Notes: generated by a model not told the origin, from the letters alone. Counted from the stretch's first letter, positions 27,301-36,083 are shown. The stretch is 64,000 nt of DNA from UBA10364 sp905182675 (GCA_963933975.1 CAWVWE010000008.1:1-64000), one strand, 5' to 3'. A program made the numbers and translations.

Positions 27301-29153
27301 ATTGTGAGTTCCAAGAAGCTATACTATATAGCCCATGTGTCGATTTAGGCAGTAGTGTTGCTCCAGAGTTGGATTTTACCTATCACATGTTTGGGTCTAG
27401 TACCGGAACATTGACCGTAGAAATATTCGATGGTACTTTCTGGACTGAAGTTTTCAAGAATAGTGGCAATCAAGGTAACAACTGGATGACTCAAAATATT
27501 GACTTGGCCCCTTACATAGGAGACACTATTATCATTAGAGTGATTGGAGTTACAGGTGGAGGTTACCAAAGTGATATTGCGATTGATCAATTTTCTATTG
27601 AGGATCAGATTGGAATCCCAATTGCAGACTTCAACGCATCTACTACCACCCCCTGTCTTAATACGTCACTCACATTGACTGATCAAAGTGCTAATTCACC
27701 ATCGAGTTGGAATTGGTCTATATCGCCCAGCAGCCACACTTTCGTGAACAGTACGACTTCATCCTCTCAAAATCCAGAGGTTAGCTTTAGTAGTTATGGT
27801 GCTTATACCATTACTTTGGTTGCCACCAACTCCTACGGGAGCGACACCATTGTTAAGGTAAATGAAGTCACTGTAATCTCGTTACAAGGTCTTCCCATCG
27901 TGGAGACCTTCACAGGGAATAGTGCGAGCGACTTTGTGACCATTAATCCTGATGGACAAACTACATGGACTACAACTGATATAGACGGACCTACAGGTGC
28001 TAAATCGGGAGCCGTATACATGGGGTACTTTAACTATTCCACTACTGGAGAAGTGGATATATTGGAGAGCCCTAAATTTGATATAACTGGATTTAGCCAA
28101 CCAACCTTACTTTTTGATTTGAGCTATGCCCAGTATTCCACTCAATATTTTGATGAACTCGCTGTACTTGTTAGTGAGGATTGTGGAAGCTCTTATGATA
28201 CCTTATATTTAAAAGGAGGGACAAACCTGGCTACCACTTCGCCTACAACCACCGTGTATATTCCAAGTAGCCCTGCAGATTGGAGAACTGACACTGTTTC
28301 TCTAAGCGCGTTGAATTCTGATTTGGTTCAATTTCAAATTCTAGGTATCTGTGGGTACGGAAATAATTTGTACTTGGATAACATCCGAGTAATTGACTTG
28401 GCAGGCACAGCGTCTTTGGCAACATTGAACATGCCACCTGTCATCTGTGAAGACGAGTTTTTCACGTTCTCTTTGAACACAACAGATACCACGTTAGATG
28501 GAAACTTTACGCTTAATCGCACGGGATCCAGCTTAACATCAACGTTTCAAGGTATGGGTACCCACACAACACAGTTGACTTCTTCGTCTGACTATAACCT
28601 AGAGTATGTATACTACAACGCCTATACCTTTGTTGCGGACAGCGTTATTTTAACTCCTGCACCACAATTAAATGCGGCTTACATGTTGAGTCTAGCGGGC
28701 GGTTTAACCTATGATTTTACTGATGTATCCACGCCTATTCCTACGGCATGGGCATGGGATTTTGGGGATGGAAACACCTCTAGTCAACAAAATCCATCAC
28801 ATACTTACGCTAGCACAGGGAATTACACAGTACAACTTACGGTAACAACAGACTGCGGTATTGAAAGTACCTCGACCACCTTCAATAACATTGGACTCGA
28901 TGAAAACGGATTGGAAAACGCAGTGTTCTATCCAAACCCTACAGAAGATGTCTTAAACATTGCTCTTGGCCAAAATGAGGGTAGCGCTGTTATTGAAATT
29001 TACGATGTCCTAGGCGCCTTGGTCAGTGTATCAGAATACGCTAATGTGTCAAGCGAAATACGACTTGACTTGAGTTCGTTACCTAGTGGCGTTTATCGTG
29101 TATCGCTGCGCACTAATCATCGCAGTACGTCTCAAAGCATTAGTAAGATTTAA
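24393..29153 (+). CDS. Subtilisin-like serine protease with PKD domains and T9SS sorting domain
   Basis: Secreted or surface-bound S8 peptidase of 1586 residues. An A-G-G-A-G-A ribosome site precedes the ATG by 7 nt. A signal peptide (cleavage after A-A-A-Q, about 19) and a prodomain to about 190 come first. The catalytic domain has Asp about 218 in L-G-D-D-G, His243 in D-H-G-D-H-V-A-G, Asn in S-A-G-N-S, and Ser411 in G-T-S-M-S-A-P-G. A MAM/jelly-roll-like domain spans about 896-1070, PKD domains lie at about 1080-1160 and 1430-1500, and a type A sorting domain (about 1510-1586) starts with F-Y-P-N-P-T-E-D. Export through the T9SS and nutrient proteolysis is the likely role. It is divergent from PIG-L with no spacer, and its stop overlaps the converging symporter by 4 nt. 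Confidence 0.93.
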   Translation: MKIFFSILLVLTAFSAAAQHTLKLKSGTYQLAEGSFLQLNASKVTYGVALWDRHVLAEDKKALADLGVELFHYLPENSFEVRIPKGVTSAQLKTAGVSSFTAWTPRMKLDGPICNTNFPQWAVLNDGRVAVQFYTAPEFNTLPSYLKLVTDLNDGWYSGVLTSSKLEDLAKNEFVLFIQAIEEPGSAENDNSRAASRVAFMQRDQGFDGTNVVVGLGDDGDIGPHDDYRGRLTSLGGTSIGDHGDHVAGTIFGAGNIDPDGAGSATGATMIYYDYPSNLSNIDSHYNLYGIRVTNSSYSNGCNAGYTSYAQQMDKDIIDNVALMHVFSAGNSNGSNCNYGAGSQWGNVTGGHKQGKNVVATANLTSLDVIAGSSSRGPAADGRIKPDLAAVGTNVYSTIDGNTYGLKTGTSMSAPGVAGFFSVLHNAFDELQNDTAKGGLLKGIAMNTADDLGNNGPDYIYGYGRVNARRAIRVIKDTLFFTSTASTGDTTTFNITLPNGVESFRTMLYWTDKEGSLFASKALVNNLDFLVTDLTNNVSYQPWVLNPAANATTLNNNAVRGLDTLNNAEQVTIMNPSAGDYSLTVYGTNIPTGPQEFFVIYDMEVAEVALVYPHDHVPMTPGATVVRWDGKTTGLTWQFSSDHGANWSSLSLSTISNRPMANWTVPNNPTDGAYLRVISGTDTSTAGPFTIIQQPTGLTLDWVCPDSLKITISPVTSATDYTAYILGTKYMDSVYTDTINSMVIPYSPTVDTWISGSGNFNGAPGKRAYAIELPAGTFGCPLARDASLTEIINPQLVSSCQSQVIDITVLLTNPSTSTVDTIPVAYSFNGSTVRDTLFASLLPYADSAFVFSTPIIWSGTSNQNITAWSEMSGDMNALNDTIFQNITYLNSVLYSMPFVQSFDSYNSCPVNTNCGGTVCSLGGNWKNLTNGTEDDIDWRTNQGGTASSGTGPGSDFGGSGKYLYLEASGNCEFQEAILYSPCVDLGSSVAPELDFTYHMFGSSTGTLTVEIFDGTFWTEVFKNSGNQGNNWMTQNIDLAPYIGDTIIIRVIGVTGGGYQSDIAIDQFSIEDQIGIPIADFNASTTTPCLNTSLTLTDQSANSPSSWNWSISPSSHTFVNSTTSSSQNPEVSFSSYGAYTITLVATNSYGSDTIVKVNEVTVISLQGLPIVETFTGNSASDFVTINPDGQTTWTTTDIDGPTGAKSGAVYMGYFNYSTTGEVDILESPKFDITGFSQPTLLFDLSYAQYSTQYFDELAVLVSEDCGSSYDTLYLKGGTNLATTSPTTTVYIPSSPADWRTDTVSLSALNSDLVQFQILGICGYGNNLYLDNIRVIDLAGTASLATLNMPPVICEDEFFTFSLNTTDTTLDGNFTLNRTGSSLTSTFQGMGTHTTQLTSSSDYNLEYVYYNAYTFVADSVILTPAPQLNAAYMLSLAGGLTYDFTDVSTPIPTAWAWDFGDGNTSSQQNPSHTYASTGNYTVQLTVTTDCGIESTSTTFNNIGLDENGLENAVFYPNPTEDVLNIALGQNEGSAVIEIYDVLGALVSVSEYANVSSEIRLDLSSLPSGVYRVSLRTNHRSTSQSISKI

Positions 29154-30574
29154 TTTAAGCGAGAAGGTTTACTAATTGCAAGAAGACCTAAGAAAGTAAA
29201 CAAGCCGTTATACAACAGTAACTCAAAGCCTATGGCGTATCCAACAGAGGGTGCCCATAGGCTTAGTTGGTACGTAATAATTGGCGCTGCTATACATACT
29301 AATAATACCCACCAACCTTGTAATCTTCTGTTGGTCATTAATGCCATTGCAAATAAGCCTAGTAACGGACCATACGTATAGCCCGCAGCGGTGAAGAGTC
29401 CTGAGATAATGGAATCCGCCTCTAGGGAATAAATACCCACCATCACTATTAAAACAATACCCATAAATGTAACATATACAGCGTTTCTTGTTTTGGTAGA
29501 ACCGTTCTGCGAAAGATTTAAAAAATCAATACAAAAAGCCGTTGTCAAAGAGGTTAATGCGCTATCTGCGCTTGAAAATGCTGCTGCTAAAAGACCTAAA
29601 AAGAACAGCACGCCCAGTGCGGCCGGTAGGCCTTCGCTATTGGCTACTGTCGCAAATAACTTGTCTCCCGTTGCAGTAATACCCTGAATTTCTGCATACT
29701 CGCTAAGCATGATTCCGAGGGATAAAAACAAGAGGTTAACCACGAGCAACGATAACCCCAACAGCACCATGTTTTTCTGTGCATTTACCAACTTTTTAAC
29801 GGTGAGGTTTTTCTGCATCATGTCCTGATCTAACCCTGTCATTGCCACGGCAATAGCTACCCCACCTAATAGTTGTTTCCACCATGCTTTTGCGGTACCC
29901 GTTTCAATAAAATACCAATCTGGATGCGAGGTGAGAAAAGAACCAAAACTTTGTCCTGGACCAACCACGGCCTTCCCTACATAATAAAAGGCCAGACCTG
30001 CTGCAAGAAGCATTAGCGCTGTTTGCAAAGTATCTGTGATCACAATGGTTGCTATTCCTCCTGAGGCACTATACAAGGCTATTAAGCCCAACAGTACTAA
30101 TGCAGTGAGGTAAAACGGTATACCTAGAGCATCGCCGATTAAAATTTGCACTACCATGGTCACTAAATACAAACGGGCAGATGCACCTACTATTCTAGAA
30201 AGAAGGAAAAATAGCGAACCTACCTGATAGCTCTCTTTCCCTAGTTTCGCACCCAAAAAAGAGTATATACTAATAACGTTATAACGATAATACACCGGAA
30301 GTAATACTGCAGCGATAACAATATAACCTAAGAAGAAGCCAAAGACCATAGGCATATAAGTCAGCCCCGACGTGCCTGTCCATCCCGGGACGCTGATGAA
30401 AGTTACACCGCTCAACGAGGCGCCAATCATCCCGAAACTTACGAGTAACCAATTCGCGTTTTTATTCGCATTGAAGAAGGATGCATTAGACCCTCCGCGC
30501 GATGTTAAAAAGCCTATTATCGCCAAAACAGCAACATATCCAAGAAGTATAAGTAAAAAGAGTGTGTTGTTCAT
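29150..30574 (-). CDS. Sodium:solute symporter (SSS family), second copy
   Basis: Inner-membrane transporter of 474 residues with about 13 helices. It has F-F-N-A-N-K-N-A-N-W near residue 33, S-G-V-T-F-I-S-V-P-G-W near 55, G-L-D-Q-D-M-M-Q-K-N-L about 245, and A-A-A-F-S-S-A-D-S-A-L-T-S-L about 335, typical SSS positions. It is only distantly similar to the symporter at 20237-21892 and lacks that protein's soluble insert. Monocistronic: its 3' end overlaps the protease gene by 4 nt and recR diverges upstream. The substrate is unknown. Confidence 0.88.
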   Translation of the reverse strand: MNNTLFLLILLGYVAVLAIIGFLTSRGGSNASFFNANKNANWLLVSFGMIGASLSGVTFISVPGWTGTSGLTYMPMVFGFFLGYIVIAAVLLPVYYRYNVISIYSFLGAKLGKESYQVGSLFFLLSRIVGASARLYLVTMVVQILIGDALGIPFYLTALVLLGLIALYSASGGIATIVITDTLQTALMLLAAGLAFYYVGKAVVGPGQSFGSFLTSHPDWYFIETGTAKAWWKQLLGGVAIAVAMTGLDQDMMQKNLTVKKLVNAQKNMVLLGLSLLVVNLLFLSLGIMLSEYAEIQGITATGDKLFATVANSEGLPAALGVLFFLGLLAAAFSSADSALTSLTTAFCIDFLNLSQNGSTKTRNAVYVTFMGIVLIVMVGIYSLEADSIISGLFTAAGYTYGPLLGLFAMALMTNRRLQGWWVLLVCIAAPIITYQLSLWAPSVGYAIGFELLLYNGLFTFLGLLAISKPSRLN

Positions 30575-30596
30575 GTGACAAATATGCGCAATCCCT

Positions 30597-30604
30597 TACT
30601 TTTG
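30597..30604 (+). promoter_or_regulatory. -7 element TAnnTTTG directly upstream of recR
   Basis: TACTTTTG at 30597-30604 ends 7 nt before the recR ATG (30612). With the usual start point a few bases after this element, the transcript would have almost no leader. Confidence 0.55.
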
Positions 30605-30611
30605 AGCACTG

Positions 30612-31229
30612 ATGAATTTCTCAAGTAGAAAAATAGAGCAAGCTGTCGAGGAGATTTCTCGCCTTCCTGGAATAGGGAAAAAGACAGCCTTACGACTTGC
30701 ACTGCACTTGTTACGCAGACCTAGCGTACAAACGGAGGCGTTATCAGCTGCCTTGATGGACCTTAGAAATAATACAACGTTTTGTAAAGAATGTCATACC
30801 ATCTCTGACACAGAAACCTGCTCAATTTGTCTTTCTCCTAAGCGCGAAAAGAGTATTCTATGCGTTGTAGAGGATGTACGAGATGTTATGGCCATTGAAA
30901 ATACGGGAGGTTACAATGGAGTCTATCATGTTTTAGGCGGACTTATATCTCCAATGGATGGCATTGGACCAAGCGACCTTACCATCGGTTCTTTAATAGC
31001 TAAGCTTGGAACCGGCGAAATCAGTGAATTGGTATTTGCACTAAACACCACTATGGAAGGCGATACCACTAATTTTTATTTATACCGTAAAATAAAAGAC
31101 CTCAACATAAAGCTCACTACCATAGCACGTGGGATTGCAGTGGGCGATGAACTGGAATTTGCTGACGAAGTAACTCTAGGCAGAAGCATACAGCACAGAA
31201 TACCCTACGAACAAAGTTTATCTCAATAG
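30612..31229 (+). CDS. recR: Recombination protein RecR
   Basis: Acts with RecO (and RecF) to load RecA on gapped DNA. The 205-residue protein has the N-terminal helix-hairpin-helix L-P-G-I-G-K-K-T-A (about 19-27), a C4 zinc finger (C-K-E-C about 57 and C-S-I-C about 70), a Toprim domain with C-V-V-E-D-V-R-D, and the C-terminal Walker-B-like stretch I-A-R-G-I-A-V-G-D-E-L-E-F. Length is typical. The glycosyltransferase gene follows after 2 nt, so the two are probably co-transcribed. Confidence 0.96.
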   Translation: MNFSSRKIEQAVEEISRLPGIGKKTALRLALHLLRRPSVQTEALSAALMDLRNNTTFCKECHTISDTETCSICLSPKREKSILCVVEDVRDVMAIENTGGYNGVYHVLGGLISPMDGIGPSDLTIGSLIAKLGTGEISELVFALNTTMEGDTTNFYLYRKIKDLNIKLTTIARGIAVGDELEFADEVTLGRSIQHRIPYEQSLSQ

Positions 31230-31231
31230 AT

Positions 31232-33181
31232 TTGGAACTCAGTATTGTCATAGTAAACTATAATGTCAAGGAATTTTTGACGCAATGTTTGGACAGCATT
31301 TTTAAAAGCCAAACGCAGTACAACTATGAAGTAATCGTAGTCGATAATTCAAGTAGAGATTCCGGTAGAGATGAAATATGCTCCACATTTGAGCATATTA
31401 CATGGATTGACAATAGTGAAAATGTCGGGTTTGGAAGGGCGAACAATCAAGGGTTTTCCCGTGCAAAAGGAGTTTACACGCTTATTTTAAATCCCGATAC
31501 GGTTCTACAAGAAGATACCTTAGAGAAATGCATTTCATATTTATTAGCTCACCCAGAAGTTGGTGGTCTTGGCATTAAAGGGCTAGATGGAAGCGGTCAA
31601 TTTTTACCTGAAAGTAAAAGAGCCTTACCTACGCCACTTGTTGCCCTTTGGAAAATCACGGGGTTATCAGCTATTTTCCCAAAATCTTCTGTATTTGCTA
31701 GGTACCACTTAGGCCATCTGAGTCCTGAGGAAAACCATGAGGTAGATATTTTAGTTGGTTGTTTCATGATGGTGCCTACACAACTGCTACTGAGCGTAGG
31801 TGGCTTCGATCCTCAGTATTTTATGTATGGGGAAGACATTGACCTGAGTTATGAACTTCAAAAGACCGGACATAAAAACATCTATTTTTCTGATTCTCAG
31901 ATTATTCATTACAAGGGTGAAAGCACAAAAAGGGGTAGTCTAAATTATGTTCGTATGTTCTATAAGGCGATGGTACTTTTCGCTAAGAAGCAATTCACAG
32001 GGTCTTCAGCCGCAGCATACAGTTTACTGATTTACTCAGGGATTTACCTTAGGGCAACACTGGCAATCGTTGCACGATTAGGGAAAAGTACATTTACCCC
32101 CTTGCTTGACGCCGCAGTGCTATTCGCTGTCTTAAATACCATCAAATCATATTGGGAACAAAACCACAGATTTATTAATGGTGGTTCCTATCCAGACCTA
32201 TACACTTATACCATTCAAGGATCTTACGTGCTTGTTTGGTTGTTTGGCTTATGGTTAAGTGGAGTCTACTTTAAAAATAACCGCCCAATAGTGATGGTAC
32301 GATCTATGATTGTAACTACGCTGTTCATAGGGTTTGCCTACGGACTGCTGCCTGATGAACTTCGTTTTTCTAGAGCACTTTTGCTTTTAGGCGCCCTAGG
32401 TGGTCTATCCGCAATGCTTGGCTGGAGGGCTGTTCTTTCCGTCTTATCTGGTAAGCCCATGTTTGAAGGAGCCACCAAACAACCACGTATCTTATTTTTC
32501 GGTTCAAAGTATAGCAAAGGTGCTCTAGATGATATTCTTCACTCGAGTGGTATTATTCCTTCTTTTTACTGGGAAGAGGTCCCGAATTTCAATAATGACG
32601 ATTGGTTGCTTAAGCTACAGGCATTAGTACGATTGCATAGAATTAACGAGCTCATTGTTGATGTTTCCGAGGTTTCAAATACAAGATTAATATCGATACT
32701 CACCTCATTAGGCGAGCAGACTTCTGTAAAGTCACTCATGCCTGAACAGAAATTTATTATTGGTTCAGACAGCAGCCTAACCCAAGGGACAACCTATCGA
32801 AAATCTCAGCAAACCGCTGACCCTCAATATTTGCGACAGCGCAGGGTATTTGAGATTACAGCAACTTTCCTTGTCGTTTCTTTGGCACCTATGACGTTAG
32901 TATGCGCCCTTGCAACAGGAAGATTTAGCGCTTGGAAGTTGTGGATTCGGTATTCAGGACATATCATGACTGGTGAAAAATCGTTAATTGGCTATTCTAG
33001 GTCACTTTCTGAAAAATTTAATGTTCCTCCTTTACCCCATCCAATTTTTGACATATGCAGTGTTCTTCCCTCAGAATTAGACTATATGCAAAATGCAAGG
33101 GCTATTGTTGAAAATTATGCAATAGAGGCACGCTTGCGTCAAGACGTATTGCACTTGATGCAATTAAGCAAAAAGTTTTAG
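31232..33181 (+). CDS. Family 2 glycosyltransferase fused to a phosphoglycosyltransferase-like membrane region
   Basis: Predicted to build surface polysaccharide at the inner membrane. The start is a TTG two bases after recR. Residues 1 to about 245 are a GT-A fold: S-I-V-I-V-N-Y-N-V, V-V-D-N-S-S-R-D-S, L-N-P-D-T as the metal site, and G-G-F-D-P-Q-Y-F-M-Y-G-E-D-I-D as the acceptor region, closest to rhamnosyltransferase-like GT2 enzymes. From about 260 to 410 there are several membrane helices, then a Rossmann-like stretch (R-I-L-F-F-G-S-K). The last part, starting R-Q-R-R-V-F-E-I-T-A-T-F-L and containing W-I-R-Y-S-G-H, aligns by eye with WcaJ/WbaP sugar transferases. The expected K-F-R-S-M and Asp-Glu catalytic residues are not seen, so this tail may be inactive. 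Confidence 0.78.
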   Translation: MELSIVIVNYNVKEFLTQCLDSIFKSQTQYNYEVIVVDNSSRDSGRDEICSTFEHITWIDNSENVGFGRANNQGFSRAKGVYTLILNPDTVLQEDTLEKCISYLLAHPEVGGLGIKGLDGSGQFLPESKRALPTPLVALWKITGLSAIFPKSSVFARYHLGHLSPEENHEVDILVGCFMMVPTQLLLSVGGFDPQYFMYGEDIDLSYELQKTGHKNIYFSDSQIIHYKGESTKRGSLNYVRMFYKAMVLFAKKQFTGSSAAAYSLLIYSGIYLRATLAIVARLGKSTFTPLLDAAVLFAVLNTIKSYWEQNHRFINGGSYPDLYTYTIQGSYVLVWLFGLWLSGVYFKNNRPIVMVRSMIVTTLFIGFAYGLLPDELRFSRALLLLGALGGLSAMLGWRAVLSVLSGKPMFEGATKQPRILFFGSKYSKGALDDILHSSGIIPSFYWEEVPNFNNDDWLLKLQALVRLHRINELIVDVSEVSNTRLISILTSLGEQTSVKSLMPEQKFIIGSDSSLTQGTTYRKSQQTADPQYLRQRRVFEITATFLVVSLAPMTLVCALATGRFSAWKLWIRYSGHIMTGEKSLIGYSRSLSEKFNVPPLPHPIFDICSVLPSELDYMQNARAIVENYAIEARLRQDVLHLMQLSKKF

Positions 33182-33236
33182 GAAGCGGAATAGCGGACAT
33201 TTTGCCGTAAATTAGGGGCATAAACCTAAAGATTCA

Positions 33237-34556
33237 ATGGCTCAGTTTGAATTAATCCTACCCAAGATGGGTGAATCCGTTGCAGAGGCAACGGTCACTA
33301 CTTGGTTGAAAAACGTTGGTGACGCTATAGAGGCTGAAGAAAGTGTCGTAGAAGTCGCAACGGACAAAGTCGACAGTGAAGTTCCTTCACCCGTAAGTGG
33401 AACCCTAGTGAAAATCATTACAGATGTAAATGATATTGCACTGGTGGGAACGGCTATTGCTATTATTGAAACCGATGAAGACAACAGTAGCTCTCCTACT
33501 CCACCTATCCCAGCTAAAGAATCAGCTCCTGCAGCTGCAGTTGACATTGAGCAACAAGTAGCCAGTGCCATAACATCATTAACTGGTGCTGAGGATATTG
33601 TCAAATCATCTAATGGTCGGTTCTATTCGCCTCTTGTTCGCGCAATGGCTAAGGAAGAGGGAATAGGTCAGTCAGAATTGGATGTTATCAGCGGAAGCGG
33701 CAAGGAAGGCAGAGTAACTAAGAAGGATATTCTTGCTTACATAGCTTCCGGGAAATCACGATCCGTTGCAGCAGCTCCAATTTCTAAACCAGCTCCCACT
33801 GCTAAGGTAGAAGCTCCAAGAACATCACCTCCTGTTATCGCTTCAGCGGGAGATGAAATCATCGAAATGGACAGAATGCGCAGGCTGATTGCTGACCATA
33901 TGGTAAATTCGGTTAGAACCTCTCCGCATGTAACTAGTTTTGTTGAAGCTGATCTCACGAAGGTGGTTCAATGGAGAAACAAAGTCAAAAATGAATTCCA
34001 AAAAAAGCATGGTGAGAAAATCACATTCACACCTATAATCATGGAAGCTATCGTAAAGTCCATTCAAGACTTTCCGATGATTAATGTTAGTATCGATGGT
34101 ACCAATATTATCAAGCACAAGAACATTAACGTGGGAATGGCAGCAGCACTTCCTTCTGGAAACTTAATTGTTCCAGTCATAAAAAATGCGGACCAACTAA
34201 GTCTTTTAGGCTTAACAAAGGCCGTAAATGACCTTGCTAATCGCGCACGCAACAATGCATTGAAGCCTGATGAAATCTCCGGGGGAACTTATACCCTAAC
34301 CAATGTGGGCACCTTCGGTAATGTTATGGGCACGCCTATAATCAACCAACCTCAAGTGGCTATTATGGCCGCAGGAGCCATTCAGAAAAAACCTGCTGTT
34401 GTAGAAACTCCAGAAGGCGATATGATTGCGGTCCGTCATAAAATGTTCTTAAGTCATAGCTATGACCATAGGGCTGTAGACGGTGCTTTAGGAGGCATGT
34501 TTGTGAAGCGCGTTGCGGAATACCTCGAGGCTTGGGATTTAAATCGTGAGATTTAA
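33237..34556 (+). CDS. 2-oxoacid dehydrogenase E2 (dihydrolipoamide acyltransferase)
   Basis: Core enzyme of a 2-oxoacid dehydrogenase complex, moving an acyl group from lipoyl-lysine to CoA. The 439 residues comprise one lipoyl domain (lysine in E-V-A-T-D-K-V-D-S-E-V, about 43), an Ala/Pro-rich linker, an E3/E1-binding domain (Y-S-P-L-V-R-A-M-A-K-E-E-G-I, about 129), a second linker, and the catalytic domain with S-H-S-Y-D-H-R-A-V-D-G (about 405) carrying the His and Asp. The single lipoyl domain and catalytic motif suggest a branched-chain 2-oxoacid or pyruvate type rather than a certain assignment. E1 and E3 genes are not nearby. Confidence 0.9.
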   Translation: MAQFELILPKMGESVAEATVTTWLKNVGDAIEAEESVVEVATDKVDSEVPSPVSGTLVKIITDVNDIALVGTAIAIIETDEDNSSSPTPPIPAKESAPAAAVDIEQQVASAITSLTGAEDIVKSSNGRFYSPLVRAMAKEEGIGQSELDVISGSGKEGRVTKKDILAYIASGKSRSVAAAPISKPAPTAKVEAPRTSPPVIASAGDEIIEMDRMRRLIADHMVNSVRTSPHVTSFVEADLTKVVQWRNKVKNEFQKKHGEKITFTPIIMEAIVKSIQDFPMINVSIDGTNIIKHKNINVGMAAALPSGNLIVPVIKNADQLSLLGLTKAVNDLANRARNNALKPDEISGGTYTLTNVGTFGNVMGTPIINQPQVAIMAAGAIQKKPAVVETPEGDMIAVRHKMFLSHSYDHRAVDGALGGMFVKRVAEYLEAWDLNREI

Positions 34557-34590
34557 ATCCTGTGTTTTCAATCAGATAGTGTACTTTTAT

Positions 34591-34617
34591 AAGACCGCCT
34601 TAGGGCGGTCTTTTTTT
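34591..34617 (+). terminator. Rho-independent terminator after E2 gene
   Basis: AAGACCGCC (34591-34599) pairs with GGCGGTCTT (34604-34612), with a short loop, and the sequence ends in seven T. Confidence 0.92.
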
Positions 34618-34644
34618 GTTTAGAATTGTCTTATACCCATAACT

Positions 34645-35415
34645 ATGAAGCTCAACCTACACCGTCCAATGTGTTTTTTTGATTTAGAAACCACTGGTGT
34701 AAACGTCACTAATGACCGAATTGTAGAGATCTGTATTCACAAAGTACATCCTGATGAGAGTGAAGAGACTCACACATGGAGAGTGAATCCTACTATTCCT
34801 ATTCCAGCAGGCGCTTCGAATGTCCATGGTATTTATAATAAAGACGTTGACCATGAACCGATTTTTGGTGACATCGCGCAAGAGGTGTACACGTTAATAT
34901 CGGACAGTGATCTTGCCGGATTTAATAGTAATAAATTTGACATTCCGTTGCTAGCAGAGGAGTTTCTCAGGGCTGGTATTGATTTCGATATGGGGAAACG
35001 AAGAGCTGTTGATGTACAGAATATATTTCACAGGTTGGAACAAAGAACTTTAAGTGCAGCCTATAATTTCTATTGTAATGCCTCGCTAGACAATGCTCAT
35101 ACCGCAGAAGCAGATGTTTTTGCGACTTACGAAGTCTTAAAAGCCCAAATAGAACGATATGACGAACTGGAAAACAACATGGACTTCCTTGCTGATTTCT
35201 CCAACCGTCAAAAAGTGGCTGATTTCGCTGGTTTCATCGCATATGATGAGCATGATGTTGAGATATTTACTTTTGGAAAATACAGAGGTCAAACTGTAAA
35301 AAGTGTTCTCACAGAAAATCCAGGCTATTTTTCATGGATTCAAAATGCAGATTTCCCGCTTTATACGAAGAAGGTACTAACCTCCATACGTCTCCGAGAA
35401 TTTAACAAGGCATAA
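34645..35415 (+). CDS. DnaQ-like 3'-5' exonuclease with C-terminal DUF3820-like segment
   Basis: Predicted DEDDh exonuclease acting on DNA or RNA. Exo I is F-F-D-L-E-T-T-G (about 11), Exo II is G-F-N-S-N-K-F-D-I-P-L-L (about 92), and Exo III is A-H-T-A-E-A-D-V-F-A-T (about 151), giving the Asp-Glu-Asp-His-Asp set. After about residue 205 a short domain begins F-T-F-G-K-Y-R-G-Q-T-V and ends with G-Y-F-S-W-I, resembling DUF3820. The 256-residue length and this tail are common in Bacteroidota. It differs from a true polymerase III epsilon subunit, so the substrate is open. The FAH-family gene follows after 5 nt. Confidence 0.87.
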   Translation: MKLNLHRPMCFFDLETTGVNVTNDRIVEICIHKVHPDESEETHTWRVNPTIPIPAGASNVHGIYNKDVDHEPIFGDIAQEVYTLISDSDLAGFNSNKFDIPLLAEEFLRAGIDFDMGKRRAVDVQNIFHRLEQRTLSAAYNFYCNASLDNAHTAEADVFATYEVLKAQIERYDELENNMDFLADFSNRQKVADFAGFIAYDEHDVEIFTFGKYRGQTVKSVLTENPGYFSWIQNADFPLYTKKVLTSIRLREFNKA

Positions 35416-35420
35416 CGAAT

Positions 35421-36035
35421 ATGAAGATTATTTGCATTGGTAGAAATTACGCAAAGCATGCTGAAGAGCTAAACAACCCTATTCCACAGGAACCTGTTGT
35501 TTTTCTAAAGCCTGACACCGCTGTTTTACTAAAAAAGCATCCCTTTTTCATTCCTGAGCATAGTAATAATATCCACCATGAAATTGAACTTGTTGTGAAG
35601 ATCAACAGGCTTGGTAAGCATATTGAAACTCGATTTGCGCATAAGTACTACAGTGAAATTGCCTTAGGCATTGATTTCACTGCTCGGGATGTTCAAGATG
35701 ATTGTAAGAAAAAGGGACTGCCCTGGGAAAAGGCAAAGGCATTTGACGGATCTGCCGCGGTATCTAATTTTTTTAGTCTTGAAAGCTTAAAGAAGGAAAT
35801 TAACAATATTGATTTCTATCTTGATATCAATGGTAAAAAAGTACAAGAAGGCAATACCAAGCAGATGTTGTTTTCTGTAGACCAGCTCATCTCCCATGTT
35901 TCGAAATACTTCACCTTAAAAACTGGAGATCTTATATTCACAGGCACTCCAGCTGGTGTTGGACCAGTGCAGAGGGAAGATTTATTGGAACTCTATCTTG
36001 AGGGTAAACGGATCTTCTATTTTAACGTGAAATAA
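35421..36035 (+). CDS. Fumarylacetoacetate hydrolase-family protein
   Basis: Predicted metal-dependent hydrolase, decarboxylase or isomerase of the FAH superfamily (the family includes FAHD1-like acylpyruvases and oxaloacetate decarboxylases). Residues 1-204 hold the typical motifs: I-G-R-N-Y-A-K-H (about 6), H-H-E-I-E-L-V-V (about 53) with metal-binding Glu, G-I-D-F-T-A-R-D-V-Q (about 90) with metal-binding Asp, F-D-G-S-A-A-V (about 110), and the closing T-G-T-P-A-G-V-G. The short length fits the single-domain group. It is probably co-transcribed with the exonuclease. Confidence 0.87.
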   Translation: MKIICIGRNYAKHAEELNNPIPQEPVVFLKPDTAVLLKKHPFFIPEHSNNIHHEIELVVKINRLGKHIETRFAHKYYSEIALGIDFTARDVQDDCKKKGLPWEKAKAFDGSAAVSNFFSLESLKKEINNIDFYLDINGKKVQEGNTKQMLFSVDQLISHVSKYFTLKTGDLIFTGTPAGVGPVQREDLLELYLEGKRIFYFNVK

Positions 36036-36059
36036 CACGTTAACTCATCTATTAAATCT

Positions 36060-36083
36060 GTGGTGTATTCATCCACCACTTTT
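36060..36083 (+). terminator. Probable terminator after FAH-family gene
   Basis: GTGGTG (36060-36065) and CACCAC (36074-36079) form a 6-bp stem followed by four T. Just upstream, TTAACGTG / CACGTTAA (36022-36043) form an 8-bp inverted repeat that spans the stop codon. Either hairpin could end the transcript. Confidence 0.55.

Noticed and set aside
31232..33181. Fusion caused by a frameshift between two separate genes
   Set aside because: The frame is continuous without stops across the whole 649 codons and the linker region is membrane-like, so a natural fusion is more likely.
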